Shown: positions 35,800 to 45,855 of the stretch, piece after piece
How the letters are laid out: each line of letters starts with the position of its first letter
Position numbering within the stretch: position 1 is the stretch's first letter
Notes under the pieces: generated by a model
What the model saw: only the letters and a program-made list of their open reading frames with translations
What the model was told of the DNA's origin: nothing
The model's database searches: none
DNA from: Manduca sexta
Taxonomy: Eukaryota; Arthropoda; Insecta; Lepidoptera; Sphingidae
Reading direction: 5' to 3'
NCBI RefSeq assembly: GCF_014839805.1
Contig: NC_051119.1
Coordinates: 5,883,245-5,947,244, forward strand
DNA: 64,000 bases
Made by a program: the position numbers and the translations under genes

Positions 35800-36239
35800 A
35801 TACTCACCATACTCTCATCCTTTAAATAACATAGGCTTTAAAAACAAAAGAACAGTCTTCAACATTCACAAAGGATAACAGTACCTTGAACTTAAAGCTT
35901 TGTGTATTTTAACGTCAAACATGTAAAGAAAATTCTATAGAAATGTGTTTCTAAATATTCTGAATAAGGAGCAATTCTATTTTACATTAAATAATTAAGG
36001 TGGAATACGGTTAGTGTTTGATGAACACTTTTTGAATATAAGAAATACAGTATATACTATAATAGTGTTTGATGAAAACTTTTTAAATGTATGAGACGTT
36101 AGAGAAAATAATTTATACCAGGATTACCATTTTCTTTGAAAATAGACATGAAAGAAGATATAAGAAATATAGTGAAGGCAATTTTAAATAGGTCAATATA
36201 GCTGGATTGAGAAAACCAACGTTAGGTAACAGCTTGCTG
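35800..36239. other. Intergenic, no gene seen
   Basis: The words 'gtttgatgaacactttttga' (36015) and 'gtttgatgaaaactttttaa' (36067) form a small diverged direct repeat; nothing else is seen. Confidence 0.4.
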
Positions 36240-36380
36240 GTGGCATAATATATTTTATACCCGCCCCCATAGCGACTACCATTAAAGTGTTAAAACCCAC
36301 GTATGTAAGTGTATCGCGTTCTGAGATCAGCCTGTGTATAACAGGCTCCAACAGGCCGGCATAATTGTGTCGACTGCCCG
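36240..36380 (+). mobile_element. Partial repeat R4
   Basis: First half of R4 up to 'ggccggcataattgtgtcga', then unrelated sequence ending in an R3-like head ('gacctggtgattgaacc'). Confidence 0.65.
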
Positions 36381-36649
36381 ACCTGGTGATTGAACCCTTC
36401 GCACTGCAGGAATACCTACAATTGCCACAAAGGCATAAAAATCTATGGCGCCAAATACCAGCGAAGTCAAAATCAGCTCAATTCAATGTACTAAATGAAC
36501 ACTTCTACCTTATAGCGAATGCGATAAACATTCAAATTAAATAACCCATTACTAGTCATTGTAATAAATCAAGCCTTGCATGAAAAGCAGTCATAACATC
36601 AAGTTTAAATTGGTTTCTTACGTTTGCTTCGAAGCGAAATGCTTTGAAA

Positions 36650-39265
36650 ATGGATTTCGGTATAACATTCATTTTATTGTGTAAGTATTGCATGGTTTGT
36701 TAGAATATTGAAGTACTAGAGTTTGCTGGTGGTAGGATATATTTTATATCCGCCCGGATATCCACCACTGTTACACACAAGTGTTAAAACCCGCCATAAT
36801 AATAATATCAGCCCTGTATTAGATACTTGCCCACTGCTGAGCACGGGCCTCCTCTACTGCTGAGAGGGATTAGGCCTTAGTCCACCACGCTGGCCTAGTG
36901 CGGATTGGTAGTCTTCACACACCTTCGAAATTCCTATAGAGAACTTCTCAGATGTGCAGGTTTCCTCACGATGTTTTCCTTCACCGTTAAAGCGAACGAT
37001 AAATTCACAAAGAATACACACATGATTTTTTAGAAAAGTCAGAGGTGTGTGCCCTTGGGATTTGAACCTGAGGACATTCGTCTTGGCTGTCCGTTCCACA
37101 CCCAACTAGGCTATCGCCGCTTACCAAATCCGCCATAGTGGCCCATAAGTCTATCGCGTTCCGGGATCAGCCTGTGTATATCTGGTGCCAACAGGTCGGC
37201 ATAATTGTGTCAACTGCCGAGGGGTAATCATTTCATCATTTCTCGTCAGTCAACATTCTATTGGACCCTTTTCACTTACCATCAGGTGCAGTGGGGTCAC
37301 TTTAATTTGCAATAAAAAAAAATCACCGTGACTGTAATGAGCGCCACGTGAAATATACATTTAAGTTTTTTGTTTATACTCAGCGTTTGAAATAATATTT
37401 TAATTAATGTATAGACTACTATATAAGATAATCATCTATTGACACTTTTTTGTTAAATACCGCGTAGTGTTAGAAATAAAATCAACCAAACTTCTTGATG
37501 TACCAAACAAATCCTCGGTATGTAATATTGACTAAATTTACGTGTCAAAAAAATTCAACAAGGAGTTTTGTTAAAGCTAAGGCGCCTATGTACTTTCCAT
37601 TTAAGTTAAAAAGTTCCAATCAGCACACAAATTCATTTACTGGGAGACAAAAGCAATTGTCCTAGAGTGAATTCTTTTCTTTCATTCCCAATTTCTTTCT
37701 ATCGTTCTTTTATATTTTAAATATTTCTTTTCTTTGGTATCACGATTCAAATTGATATCACGTATTGAATCACAGAGCAATAATAATATAGTTGGAGAGC
37801 AAAATCCAATTTGATCGAATATTATTCTATAATCTTCCTTTAACGAATCATAACTAGTGGTCGTAAATTGACCGTTGAGTTTAATATGTTTATAACAAAT
37901 TCAGTCTTACTTATAAACTTGTTTTAGCGTTAAGAGGTGGTTAAGAATTGCTTAAATAGCTGTCAAAAACATCACCGGTTTCCTAGTTTTAATCTTATTA
38001 AGAGGCAAGATGGCGGGTTTTGACTTACAGCTGATCGAGTAAATTTGTATTTTAACTAAGCATAGCTTTACGATTTTTTTTATAAGTAAAACTAATGTAT
38101 AATATAATGGTTTATATTCTGCATTTCTCTATACAACTTTAATCATGGAAAATCTCATACTCCTCCTGGCGCTAAAGTTGTTTAAAAAGGGGTAACACTA
38201 AGGACATTAACCCATTTACGTCACGGGAATATAACCTTATATACTACATAATAAGGTTATTTTTCCGTGACATGCGTAATGTTATGTAACTGTCATGTAG
38301 CTGTCATGTTTGCCGGCAAACATTCCGATGCTAAATGGGTTAAACAGTAAAGTAAGTTATAGACATCAGAGCCATATTTGTGCTCCAAAAGTTATTACCA
38401 ATTGGTAATCAATCGCGATAAAATCCGAAAAATTGTTTAATTTTAATAATAATAAATCGTCTTATTTGTAATTTCCGTGTGACAAGATGTCACAGCGTCC
38501 TTACGTATTACAAAAATAACATATTTACAGAAGATACTCTTACGCATTAATGCGCATTAAAAACATGCAAATCACGATATGGAAAAAATACTAAATAAAA
38601 ATTTCATTAATAAATAATAATAATAATATCAGCCCTGTATTATATACTGTCCTACTGTTGGGCACAGACCTCCTCTACTACTGAGAGGGATTAGGCCTTA
38701 GTCCACCACGCTGGCCTAGTGCGGATTGGTAGACTTCACACACCCTCGAAAATTCCTAATAGAGAAATTTCTCAAGTATGCACGTTGCCTCACGATGTTT
38801 TCCTTCACCGTTAAAACAAGCTATAATTCACAAAGAACACACACAATTTTAAAAAAAATCAGAGGTGAGTGCCCTTGGTATTTCAACCCGCAGAAATTCG
38901 TCACAGCAGTCCGTTCCACAACCAACTAGGCTATCGCCGCTTTTTATTTCATTAAGTACCTACTTAAAAAATATTTTCCAGTGGCATCCACAACAGTGGA
39001 AGCCTACCGCAACGCCACTGCGCAGGAGTTTCAGAACTACTACATGCAGCGGATTGAAGACGACCTCCCTCCTCTAGAACAGATCTTCGACTGTAACAAA
39101 TGTCCCAGAATCTACATACCTGTATGCGCTACAGACAACAAAACATACACTAATGTATGTTGGATGAATTGTATGAATCTGATCACAAAACAAGACGAGT
39201 ATGACTACATTCGCGTGCAATATGTGGGGTTGTGTTTGCAATTTTTGGAGCCTTATGAGTATTAA
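36650..39265 (+). CDS. Kazal-type serine protease inhibitor C (2 exons)
   Basis: Join of 36650-36680 and 38982-39265, 104 residues. Exon 1 ends T|GTAAGT and the acceptor is ATATTTTCCAG; the junction codon TTG (phase 1) gives the N-terminus MDFGITFILLLASTTVEA, a clear signal peptide with probable cleavage after Ala18. A linker of about 29 residues with the sequon N-A-T at Asn21 leads to the Kazal domain, with Cys at 48, 51, 59, 70, 74 and 95 (spacing 2-7-10-3-20, as in gene B). The inferred P1 is Arg53 after Pro52. A second sequon, Asn63-Lys-Thr, sits before the conserved Tyr. The stop codon TAA overlaps the poly(A) signal AATAAA (39265-39270), so the 3' UTR must be very short. A two-codon ATG frame (36639-36647) ends just before the start. 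The 2301-bp intron holds R4, two R1 SINEs and a MITE. Splicing is inferred from phase and signal peptide. Confidence 0.88.
36725..37312 (+). mobile_element. R4 repeat split by an R1 SINE (intron of gene C)
   Basis: R4 runs from 36725 to about 36800 ('acccgccata') and resumes near 37128 ('atccgccatagtggcccat'). Between them is a near full-length minus-strand R1 SINE (36802-37122). The repeated 'ccgccata' at both junctions fits a target duplication, so R4 was there first. Confidence 0.8.
37313..38206. repeat. Intron of gene C; 37910-38095 repeated at 46470-46640
   Basis: No exon is seen. 'gttttagcgttaagaggtg', 'agctgtcaaaaacatcaccg' and 'gatcgagtaaatttgtattt' recur in the same order at 46480-46600. 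The nature of that repeat is unknown. Confidence 0.55.
38207..38343. mobile_element. 137-bp MITE with TTAACCCATTTA ends
   Basis: Starts TTAACCCATTTACG and ends GCTAAATGGGTTAA, inverted over 12-13 bases. An inner inverted pair (gggaatataaccttat / ataaggttatttttcc) lies in the left half. TTAA at each end may be its target site. It lies in the gene C intron. Confidence 0.7.
38622..38942 (-). mobile_element. R1 SINE, 39 bases upstream of the gene C acceptor
   Basis: Minus-strand R1 with an ATT-type tail at its left and the 'ccaactaggctatcgccg' head at its right end (38925-38942). The 3' splice site of gene C follows at 38980/38981. Confidence 0.8.
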
Positions 39266-39284
39266 ATAAATGTATCGATGTTTA

Positions 39285-39525
39285 TATATTTTTTTATTAG
39301 TACTTCGTGGCTTCCTGTTGATTTTGTTTGTGACAAAAAACATAAGTCTTCCTTTTCCTGTTCAAGCGTTATACGTACCTAATATTCTCATAATCGGTTT
39401 AATTTTTTTTTTATTATTAGTTCGCGGCTTCCTTTTGATTCTGTTTGTGATAAAAAAAAAATTAGTCTTCCTTTTGCTATTCAAGCGTGCTACGTACCTA
39501 ATGTTGTCAAAATCAGTTTAGTGTT
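39285..39525 (+). repeat. Tandem duplication of ~120 bp after gene C
   Basis: 'cgtggcttcctgttgatttt...gtcttccttttcctg...caagcgttatacgtacctaat' at about 39305-39385 is repeated as 'cgcggcttccttttgattct...gtcttccttttgcta...caagcgtgctacgtacctaat' at about 39422-39502. The 83-codon frame 39270-39521 is this duplication. Confidence 0.7.
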
Positions 39526-40033
39526 TACCTACTCTTCAAAGCATAAGAGAAAGAGTTACTTTTGCATGTATAAATATGTATTAAAGAAAGTTTAAGGTTT
39601 AAAATTTGTGAGACTAGATCCTCAAAAGGGGTCTAAGGTCTTGCAAGCGAGCGGTTATTACAAGTTAAAGGAGGCCTTAAACAGCTCTCGGATGCGTCGC
39701 TTTGCCTACATTTGTAATGAAGCCAAACGAAATCCTCTTATAAATACAAATGAAATATGACCAAGTCCAATATTAGGCATCTTTATCGACATCGCCGATA
39801 TAATAATTGCCAAAAAAATTTCTTCCAAAGTGTGTAGATAATCCTGAAATTTATTTATAAGAACATAAAGGTTCTAAAATCAATAATTACTTATTCGTTT
39901 TCTTCCACTAGCATAATATTTTATAATTATTACAAATTGGAAGTCAAGATTTGTCTTGATTAGTTTTTACTAAGAAAACAATATTTTTAAACCAACATGC
40001 ACACGTACGAACGCAAACGCGCACGCACGTACA

Positions 40034-40083
<50 letters not shown>

Positions 40084-40352
40084 CACATGGCCACTGCTGC
40101 TAAAAACTCAATATTTTAAGGTTGTAGTAGTTGTACCACAACGACGCCATCGATACAATTATGTCGTGCAGTCCCTCACATTTCTCACGTACACGCACCC
40201 TTAAGTGCATGAATGTAAATAAATGAAATAAAGCCGGACTTAGAAGCCAATTATAATTTTATAGCGCCAAATTAATTAACTAAAAAGCCACGTTAATTAA
40301 TGTATATTCACAAGCTAAGCTTGTGTGAAGGAAACTAACATTCTAATTAAGA
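39526..40352. other. Intergenic between Kazal C and D; microsatellite and palindrome
   Basis: 40029-40080 is an AC run turning into an AG run. 40309-40325 is a perfect palindrome (CACAAGCT-A-AGCTTGTG) 27 bases before the gene D start codon. No gene is seen. Confidence 0.6.
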
Positions 40353-41395
40353 ATGAACATAAGTAAGTTATTTTGTTTAACGTATTGTTCTTGTAGAAAT
40401 ATTTAGATTGCTAAACCATTATGGACTGTAAACCAATGTGGTCTTGGTTCCGATTCCCTGGTTTGATAATGGAATTTGTGTTTTAATGCATACGTGTCTG
40501 AGGTTGAAAATGGTACAATGGTATGACTTTACGTTTGAAACAGAACTGTCAAAATCTAATATCTATATATTTTTTAATACGTGCACGATAAGGTGACATC
40601 GCTGCACCTAATGGTAAGTAGAATGGGGTTCAATGGAATGTCGACTGACGAGATGATTGCTCCTTAACATTCAACGCAATTATACCGGCCTGGGGCCTTA
40701 TTCTCTATCCCGCACGTTATTTTGACAGTGTGTAACAAGCACGTAACACAACGCATCATGTTTAGGACTATAGAAATTTGGCTTACAGAATACCATTCCA
40801 CGCACATTTCTCGAAGATAACATGACACGGCCGCGTTACGCGTTTACACTATCATACAGAATAAGGGCCCTGTTGGAACTAGACATACACAGACTGATCC
40901 CGGAACGCGACACACTTACGTGGGCAACTATGGCGGGTTTTAGCACCTTGTGTACAGTGGTCGCTATCCAGGCGGATATAAAATATATCCTACGATATGT
41001 AATGACATTAAATCTAGTGCCCATATTAATAATATAGGATCTTTTTGGGAAAAGACTACCACGCAAGCAAAACTACAAGCTAAAGCTATATTTATAACAT
41101 AAAAACAAAATAAATTGTTACTAGTAGATAACCTAAAAGCATACAAAAATTTCATATTACAGAAGCGATATCTATATTATTGTTCATCACCGGAATCGAA
41201 CCACAATTCCTGCCAGGGTACATCAAACTTCTCCCGCCGCTGACCGAGAAGATGCCGTGCGAGAAGTGCCCCAACGTTTACTTCCCTGTCTGCGCCTCCA
41301 ACAACAAGACTTATATTAACAACTGTCAGTTTGTCTGCAAGGGATTTAATGAGAGCATCTATGTTATAAGACGAGGTGTTTGTATTTTTTTCTAA
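40353..41395 (+). CDS. Kazal-type serine protease inhibitor D (2 exons, 10-base first coding exon)
   Basis: Join of 40353-40362 and 41163-41395, 80 residues. Exon 1 codes only Met-Asn-Ile plus one base and ends A|GTAAGT; the acceptor is TTTCATATTACAG. The junction codon AAA (phase 1) gives MNIKAISILLFITG, a textbook signal peptide start. The linker is short and Pro/Leu-rich. The Kazal domain has Cys at 36, 39, 47, 58, 62 and 77 (spacing 2-7-10-3-14). The inferred P1 is Asn41 after Pro40, not Arg or Lys, so it should not be a typical trypsin inhibitor. Sequons are at Asn51 (N-K-T) and Asn66 (N-E-S). The protein ends three residues after the sixth Cys. AATAAA lies a few bases past the stop, at 41399-41404. 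The 800-bp intron contains R4 with a MITE inside it. It is the last of the four head-to-tail genes, 1.1 kb after C. Confidence 0.87.
40575..40995 (-). mobile_element. R4 repeat interrupted by a ~175-bp MITE (intron of gene D)
   Basis: R4 pieces at 40595-40692 and 40870-40993 read continuously if the middle is removed ('ataccggcctg' joins 'ttggaactag'). The insert (about 40693-40868) has ends GGGCCTTATTCT and AGAATAAGGGC, roughly inverted. The open frames 40822-41037 and 40836-41066 are repeats. Confidence 0.7.
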
Positions 41396-41699
41396 AGCAA
41401 TAAAAAGTATATTGTCTTTTATTACTAAATTGAAGAGCGGAAAGTAATAAAAAGTTTTTAACAAAATATTATACCGCCTTCAAAAACTACGAAAAATAAT
41501 TTAACATTAGCTATATACTGGCTACCAATTGGAGTCGGTGAATAATTAAAATTGCTAGTTATCGTACATTCGATCATGTATTTCTAGCTTAAGCTCCCCT
41601 AAGTAAAAAAATAATCATCAAATTCAGTTCACCCAGTCAAAAGTCCTGAGGTAATAAAAATTAATAAAAAAAAAACTACAGTCGAATTGAGAACCTCCT
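41396..41699. other. Short 3' flank of gene D, nothing else seen
   Basis: Holds the gene D poly(A) signal (41399-41404) and AT-rich sequence without further features. Confidence 0.4.
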
Positions 41700-41888
41700 C
41701 CATTTTTTGAAGTCGGCACAGGGGTATCACACCGCCAATTTCCTGACTCCGAGCTGCGAATGAGTTATTTTTAAAATGGAAAAACCCAGTCACAATTATT
41801 TTGGCCCGACCCGGGATTCGAACCCAGGACCACAGCGCGGTAGTCTTACTCGTACCATGTACAATTATAACTACGCCACTGAGGCAGT
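41700..41888 (-). mobile_element. tRNA-derived SINE, family R2, partial
   Basis: Minus-strand R2 with 'cccgacccgggattcgaacc' (B box) and 'ctacgccactgaggcagt' (head). The opposite end is cut compared with 6858-7187. Confidence 0.7.
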
Positions 41889-41985
41889 ATCCCAGAAAAA
41901 CTTTAGACATGGGTGAAGTCGCCAACAAAAATGAAACACATGCCGCAGACCGATATCTGCATAAATTTTGACAAATATCTACTAC

Positions 41986-42187
41986 CAGTGGCGGCCTTAA
42001 ATGACGCAAGGCCCCAGGGGAAAGCAAAAAGAAACAGACGCGAGGCCCCGTGCAGAATAAAAAAACGTTCTTGGTTTAATAGTTTCCTCGGTAGGATCGT
42101 AAAAAAAGGTCCTTCGAGGCACCGCGCGAGGCCTCTGTAAGCGCGATGCACCGTTGCCCGGTTCGCCTCCCCCAAAAGCCGCCCCTG
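41986..42187. mobile_element. hAT-like MITE, 202 bp
   Basis: Ends CAGTGGCGGC and GCCGCCCCTG are inverted with one mismatch and follow the CAG...CTG rule of hAT elements. The flanking 8-mers TCTACTAC (41978-41985) and TGTACTAC (42188-42195) differ by one base, fitting an 8-bp target duplication. Unusually GC-rich for the region. Confidence 0.75.
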
Positions 42188-42195
42188 TGTACTAC

Positions 42196-42689
42196 CATCA
42201 ACCAAGCTTCAATGCATTATGAAGTTAACAAAGTAATAGCTCTCTGTAAGAAGCCAGCCGAATCCACATTTAATCACTCATACCTCTAACGGGATCTCAG
42301 GTATTATTAAGTAAATCCGAGTTTGTTCTTAACTTTCGAAGTCACAAGATCTAGACGGAAGCGATTAAGTTCTGAATTCTGAAATTTAAAATATCTTTAT
42401 GGATATCATTGAACCCATGAAAGAATAAATCAATTATAATGACTAATGGTTAATTTTTATTAAGCACCGACTCCAAAATTGGTAACTAGTATATAAGTAA
42501 TGTTTCATTATTTTTTGGTTTTTAATAGTTTCTTAAGGCGGTTTTTTTGTCTAATAGTTTTTATTCATAACTCGGTTCTATTGAGATTGCTTATTAAAAT
42601 CAGTCCTTATGTTAACTTCTCGTTTAGGTCGTTTTGTCGGCTGTATTGGCATCAGGATCCTAAAAACCTTAATGGTTTACATATACTAA
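42196..42689. other. Intergenic, no gene seen
   Basis: No coding or repeat feature that I can support. Confidence 0.4.
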
Positions 42690-42965
42690 CTCGGTAGCGT
42701 AGTTGTGTTACGCAGTGCTGAGGTCTCGGGTTCGATACCCGGCTCGGGCAGAGATATTGGGCTTTTGTAGTCAGTATCACTCCCGGAGTCTGGAATATGT
42801 GCCGGATGTCAATAGGCTCACCATCACATCATGGGTTGGAATACGCAAAGCTGAAAGATAGGCTCTCCCCATCATGTGAAACGGATTACGCATGGCGGAA
42901 AGTGGATGCTCTAGTTGCGCCTCTGCCTATATCTTTGAAGATAAAAGGTTTATGTATGTGTACAA
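42690..42965 (+). mobile_element. tRNA-derived SINE, family R3
   Basis: Head 'actcggtagcgtagttgtgt', B box 'gggttcgatacccggctcgg', and a tail with a partial duplication of the 'catcatg(g)...acggattacgc' block. Confidence 0.75.
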
Positions 42966-43523
42966 ATAATGACCTAAATATTCAAATAGTAATCCAAACC
43001 TCTCGTAAATTTTTAAACCATTCATACATTGTTTGCTACAAACCACAACCGTTTTAAACAAATACCATGATCGAAAGATAGTGTTTGAGTTTGTTTCAAA
43101 ATTGAAATAGTCTTTTCGAGTGTAGGAGCGATTATTTGATTTCGCTTTAACTAAGTTGATTAGTTAATTTATATTTAGTCCAGTAGTACACCACGTCTGC
43201 GCGGTGCCTAAATAGCTCTATGTATGCGTATATCTATGCATATTCATAGTAAATAATATAAATATAAGATATGTTTTTTTGTAAAAATGGTCGACACAAT
43301 GAAAAAAAACAATTGAGTTTCTCTGTAAGAAAAGATTTATTATGTTAACTTTATGCGTATAATACACTTAATTAAACAAAAGTATTTACTACTAAAACTT
43401 TACCTGTAACAAAAGACAGGACATTTCATGTTATTGATCACAATTTCGATTCCAAAATAACCATTACAGTAATTATTTTTCCATGTAACAAAATAAATTT
43501 TCTCTTGTCAGCTAAATGCTCCA
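42966..43523. other. Intergenic, no gene seen
   Basis: No coding or repeat feature that I can support. Confidence 0.4.
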
Positions 43524-43719
43524 TCACTACATAGTATAAAACAAAGTCGCTTTCTCTGTCCCTATCTATGTATGCTTAAATCTTTAAAACTACGCGACGG
43601 ATTTTGATGCGGTTTTTTTAATAGATAGAGTGATTCAAGAGGAAGGTTTATATGTATAATAACATCCATTAAATAGTGGAGAAATATTGCACCCGTGCGA
43701 AGCCGGGGCAGGTCGCTAG
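43524..43719 (+). mobile_element. Helitron-like element, 196 bp
   Basis: Starts TCACTACATAGTATAAAAC after A and ends GGTCGCTAG before T. A small stem GCAC/GTGC and a 'gaagccggggc' block precede the end. It matches 15815-16115 through 'ggaaggtttatatgtataat'. Confidence 0.7.
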
Positions 43720-44105
43720 TAAATTATAATTCATAGAGAATTACAAAATCAATAGTAATATCGGTCTATGGTCGAACTATCACGATGGAGATTTGATGCG
43801 CGGAAATATTTAAATTAAAGAAAAATATATTTTTCTTTACATAAATAATATTAACTCGCTGTCAGACGCCATCTTGGAACACTGTAATCCGTAAGTACCA
43901 CAAAGCAGAGATAATGCAGATCAGTCAAAACTGCATCTCGAAGATTTATTTTGCACGACAATGTAACATGAAAGTAAACAATTCCTCGTTTGTTCATGGA
44001 TATTCCATCATCGTAGGGGATTATTTACATATAATGGGACAGCAAGCGAGCTGATAATACCGACGTCATGTCGATGATTTATTATAAGAAGATTCTATGT
44101 TTTTA

Positions 44106-44184
44106 TTGCTTTGAAAGACGAGACGAGCTGCCCGTTAGCCTAATGGTAAGTGATACGACTGCTCATAAACAGTAGAAACACTAT
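44106..44184 (+). mobile_element. R5 repeat, left part (interrupted)
   Basis: R5 from 'tattgctttgaaagacgag' to 'aaacagtagaaacactat', where the Penelope-like element begins. The last 14 bases (44171-44184) recur at 46155-46168 and R5 continues there to about 46378. Confidence 0.8.
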
Positions 44185-44448
44185 TGAAATTAAACTAATT
44201 TTCGGATTCTATCGCGGTGCTAGTATTTTATTTTCTCCCGACGTTTCGAAGACTTTGCAGCCTTCATGGTCACGGGGGGGACTGAGGTGTTGTTTATCCG
44301 TAAAGTCAAAGTTACAATATCTACCTACATTTTACAATAATACAACTTTTTAAATTTTTTAAATTTTAGCTGTTGGTGGTCCGATCTACGCAGAATGAGC
44401 TCACAGTGTCTTGAAGTCTGGCAGCCGGTCTTTTGGGTTCCGATTTAA

Positions 44449-44931
44449 TTAAATGTAGAACTGGATCCCAGGCTTGTGCAAGCTTCCAACCATCTTCCCT
44501 ATTGAAATTAGGATGTTTTTTATTTCAATAGCCTCGCGAATCATCCTAGGCAGGAATCGGTGCTCTTTGGCGAGGATTTGTGGCTTGTCTAGTCGCAGAT
44601 AATGATTGGCGCCTCCCTCAGAGTGTTCAGCGACTGCAGACTTCGTCGAGCGTCGGTGTTTCACGTCAGCTATATGTTCTTTTAAGCGGGTCCCTATATT
44701 TCTTTTTGTTTGCCCGATATAAGAGAGGCCACAGTTGCAATCTATTTTGTATACTCCAGGTTCTTGTAGAGGTATGTGACACTTGACAGGTGGTAAAAAT
44801 TGACTAATCTTCTTAGGCGGCTTAAAATAAGTTTTTATGGAAGCACGCTTCAGGATGTAGCCAATCTTGTCGGTGACTCCTCTTACATATAGTAATACAA
44901 CCGGAACACGTTCAACTGTGGCTGGTTTCAC
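44449..44931 (-). pseudogene. GIY-YIG endonuclease part of the inverted Penelope-like copy
   Basis: 160 codons in an uninterrupted frame on the minus strand. The GIY-YIG core is visible: G-V-Y at residues 59-61 and Y-I-G at 71-73, followed by RNIGTRLKEH with the conserved Arg. Cys51, Cys65 and Cys67 precede or sit inside the core. The reverse transcriptase is missing on this side, so it is a fragment although the endonuclease frame is intact. The first Met is not a natural start; the frame is cut from a larger polyprotein. Confidence 0.85.
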
Positions 44932-44960
44932 TCGGTTTCTGTGACGGCGGCGTGGAATTG

Positions 44961-45855
44961 GTCACTCCAAGGTTTTATAAACGGTACGTAGACGATACTT
45001 TCACAATTTTACCATCTGATAAAGTAACTGTATTGTTGATGGAGTTAATCACCTTAACTCCATCAACAATAAAATCCAATTTACTATGGAGTTAGAACAC
45101 AATAAATCTCTTGCTTTCTTAGATGTTTTAATCATCCGTAATCCTAATCAGACCTTAAGTCATACTGTATATCGGAAACAGACCCATACTGATAAATATC
45201 TGAACGGTGAATCTCATCACCACCCAAAACAGTTAGCTACCGTGGGCAAATCTTTGTTTCAGAGAGCACAAGGAATCTGTGACGAGAAACACCTAGCCGC
45301 TGAGCTGCAACATGTCAAGCAAGTACTGCGAGACAACAAGCTCCAAATTCCACGCCGCCGTCACAGAAACCGAGTGAAACCAGCCACAGTTGAACGTGTT
45401 CCGGTTGTATTACTATATGTAAGAGGAGTCACCGACAAGATTGGCTACATCCTGAAGCGTGCTTCCATAAAAACTTATTTTAAGCCGCCTAAGAAGATTA
45501 GTCAATTTTTACCACCTGTCAAGTGTCACATACCTCTACAAGAACCTGGAGTATACAAAATAGATTGCAACTGTGGCCTCTCTTATATCGGGCAAACAAA
45601 AGAAATATAGGGACCCGCTTAAAAGAACATATAGCTGACGTGAAACACCGACGCTCGACGAAGTCTGCAGTCGCTGAACACTCTGAGGGAGGCGCCAATC
45701 ATTATCTGCGACTAGACAAGCCACAAATCCTCGCCAAAGAACACCGATTCCTGCCTAGGATGATTCGCGAGGCTATTGAAATAAAAAACATCCTAATTTC
45801 AATAGGGAAGATGGTTGGAAGCTTGCACAAGCCTGGGATCCAGTTCTACATTTAA
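44961..45855 (+). pseudogene. Penelope-like reverse transcriptase end plus GIY-YIG, two frameshifts
   Basis: The frame begins with FYKRYVDDTF; the catalytic YVDD is at 44985-44996. It then needs one frameshift near 45040-45065 to continue into the frame at 45086, which reads ELEHNKSLAFLDVL and on through the thumb region into the endonuclease. A second frameshift occurs at 45597-45601, where a run of four A replaces the five found in the left arm; downstream, the frame 45523-45855 carries RNIGTRLKEH and the C-terminus. The protein is therefore dead. The N-terminal two thirds of the reverse transcriptase are absent. Confidence 0.82.

Noticed and set aside
36854..37105. 83-codon minus-strand frame, similar to the frame at 8779-9027
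   Set aside because: The two similar proteins are translations of the R1 SINE, not a gene family.
40029..40080. AC/AG run as a CRISPR-like or regulatory array
   Set aside because: It is a plain dinucleotide microsatellite. No CRISPR-type repeat-spacer pattern occurs in the window.
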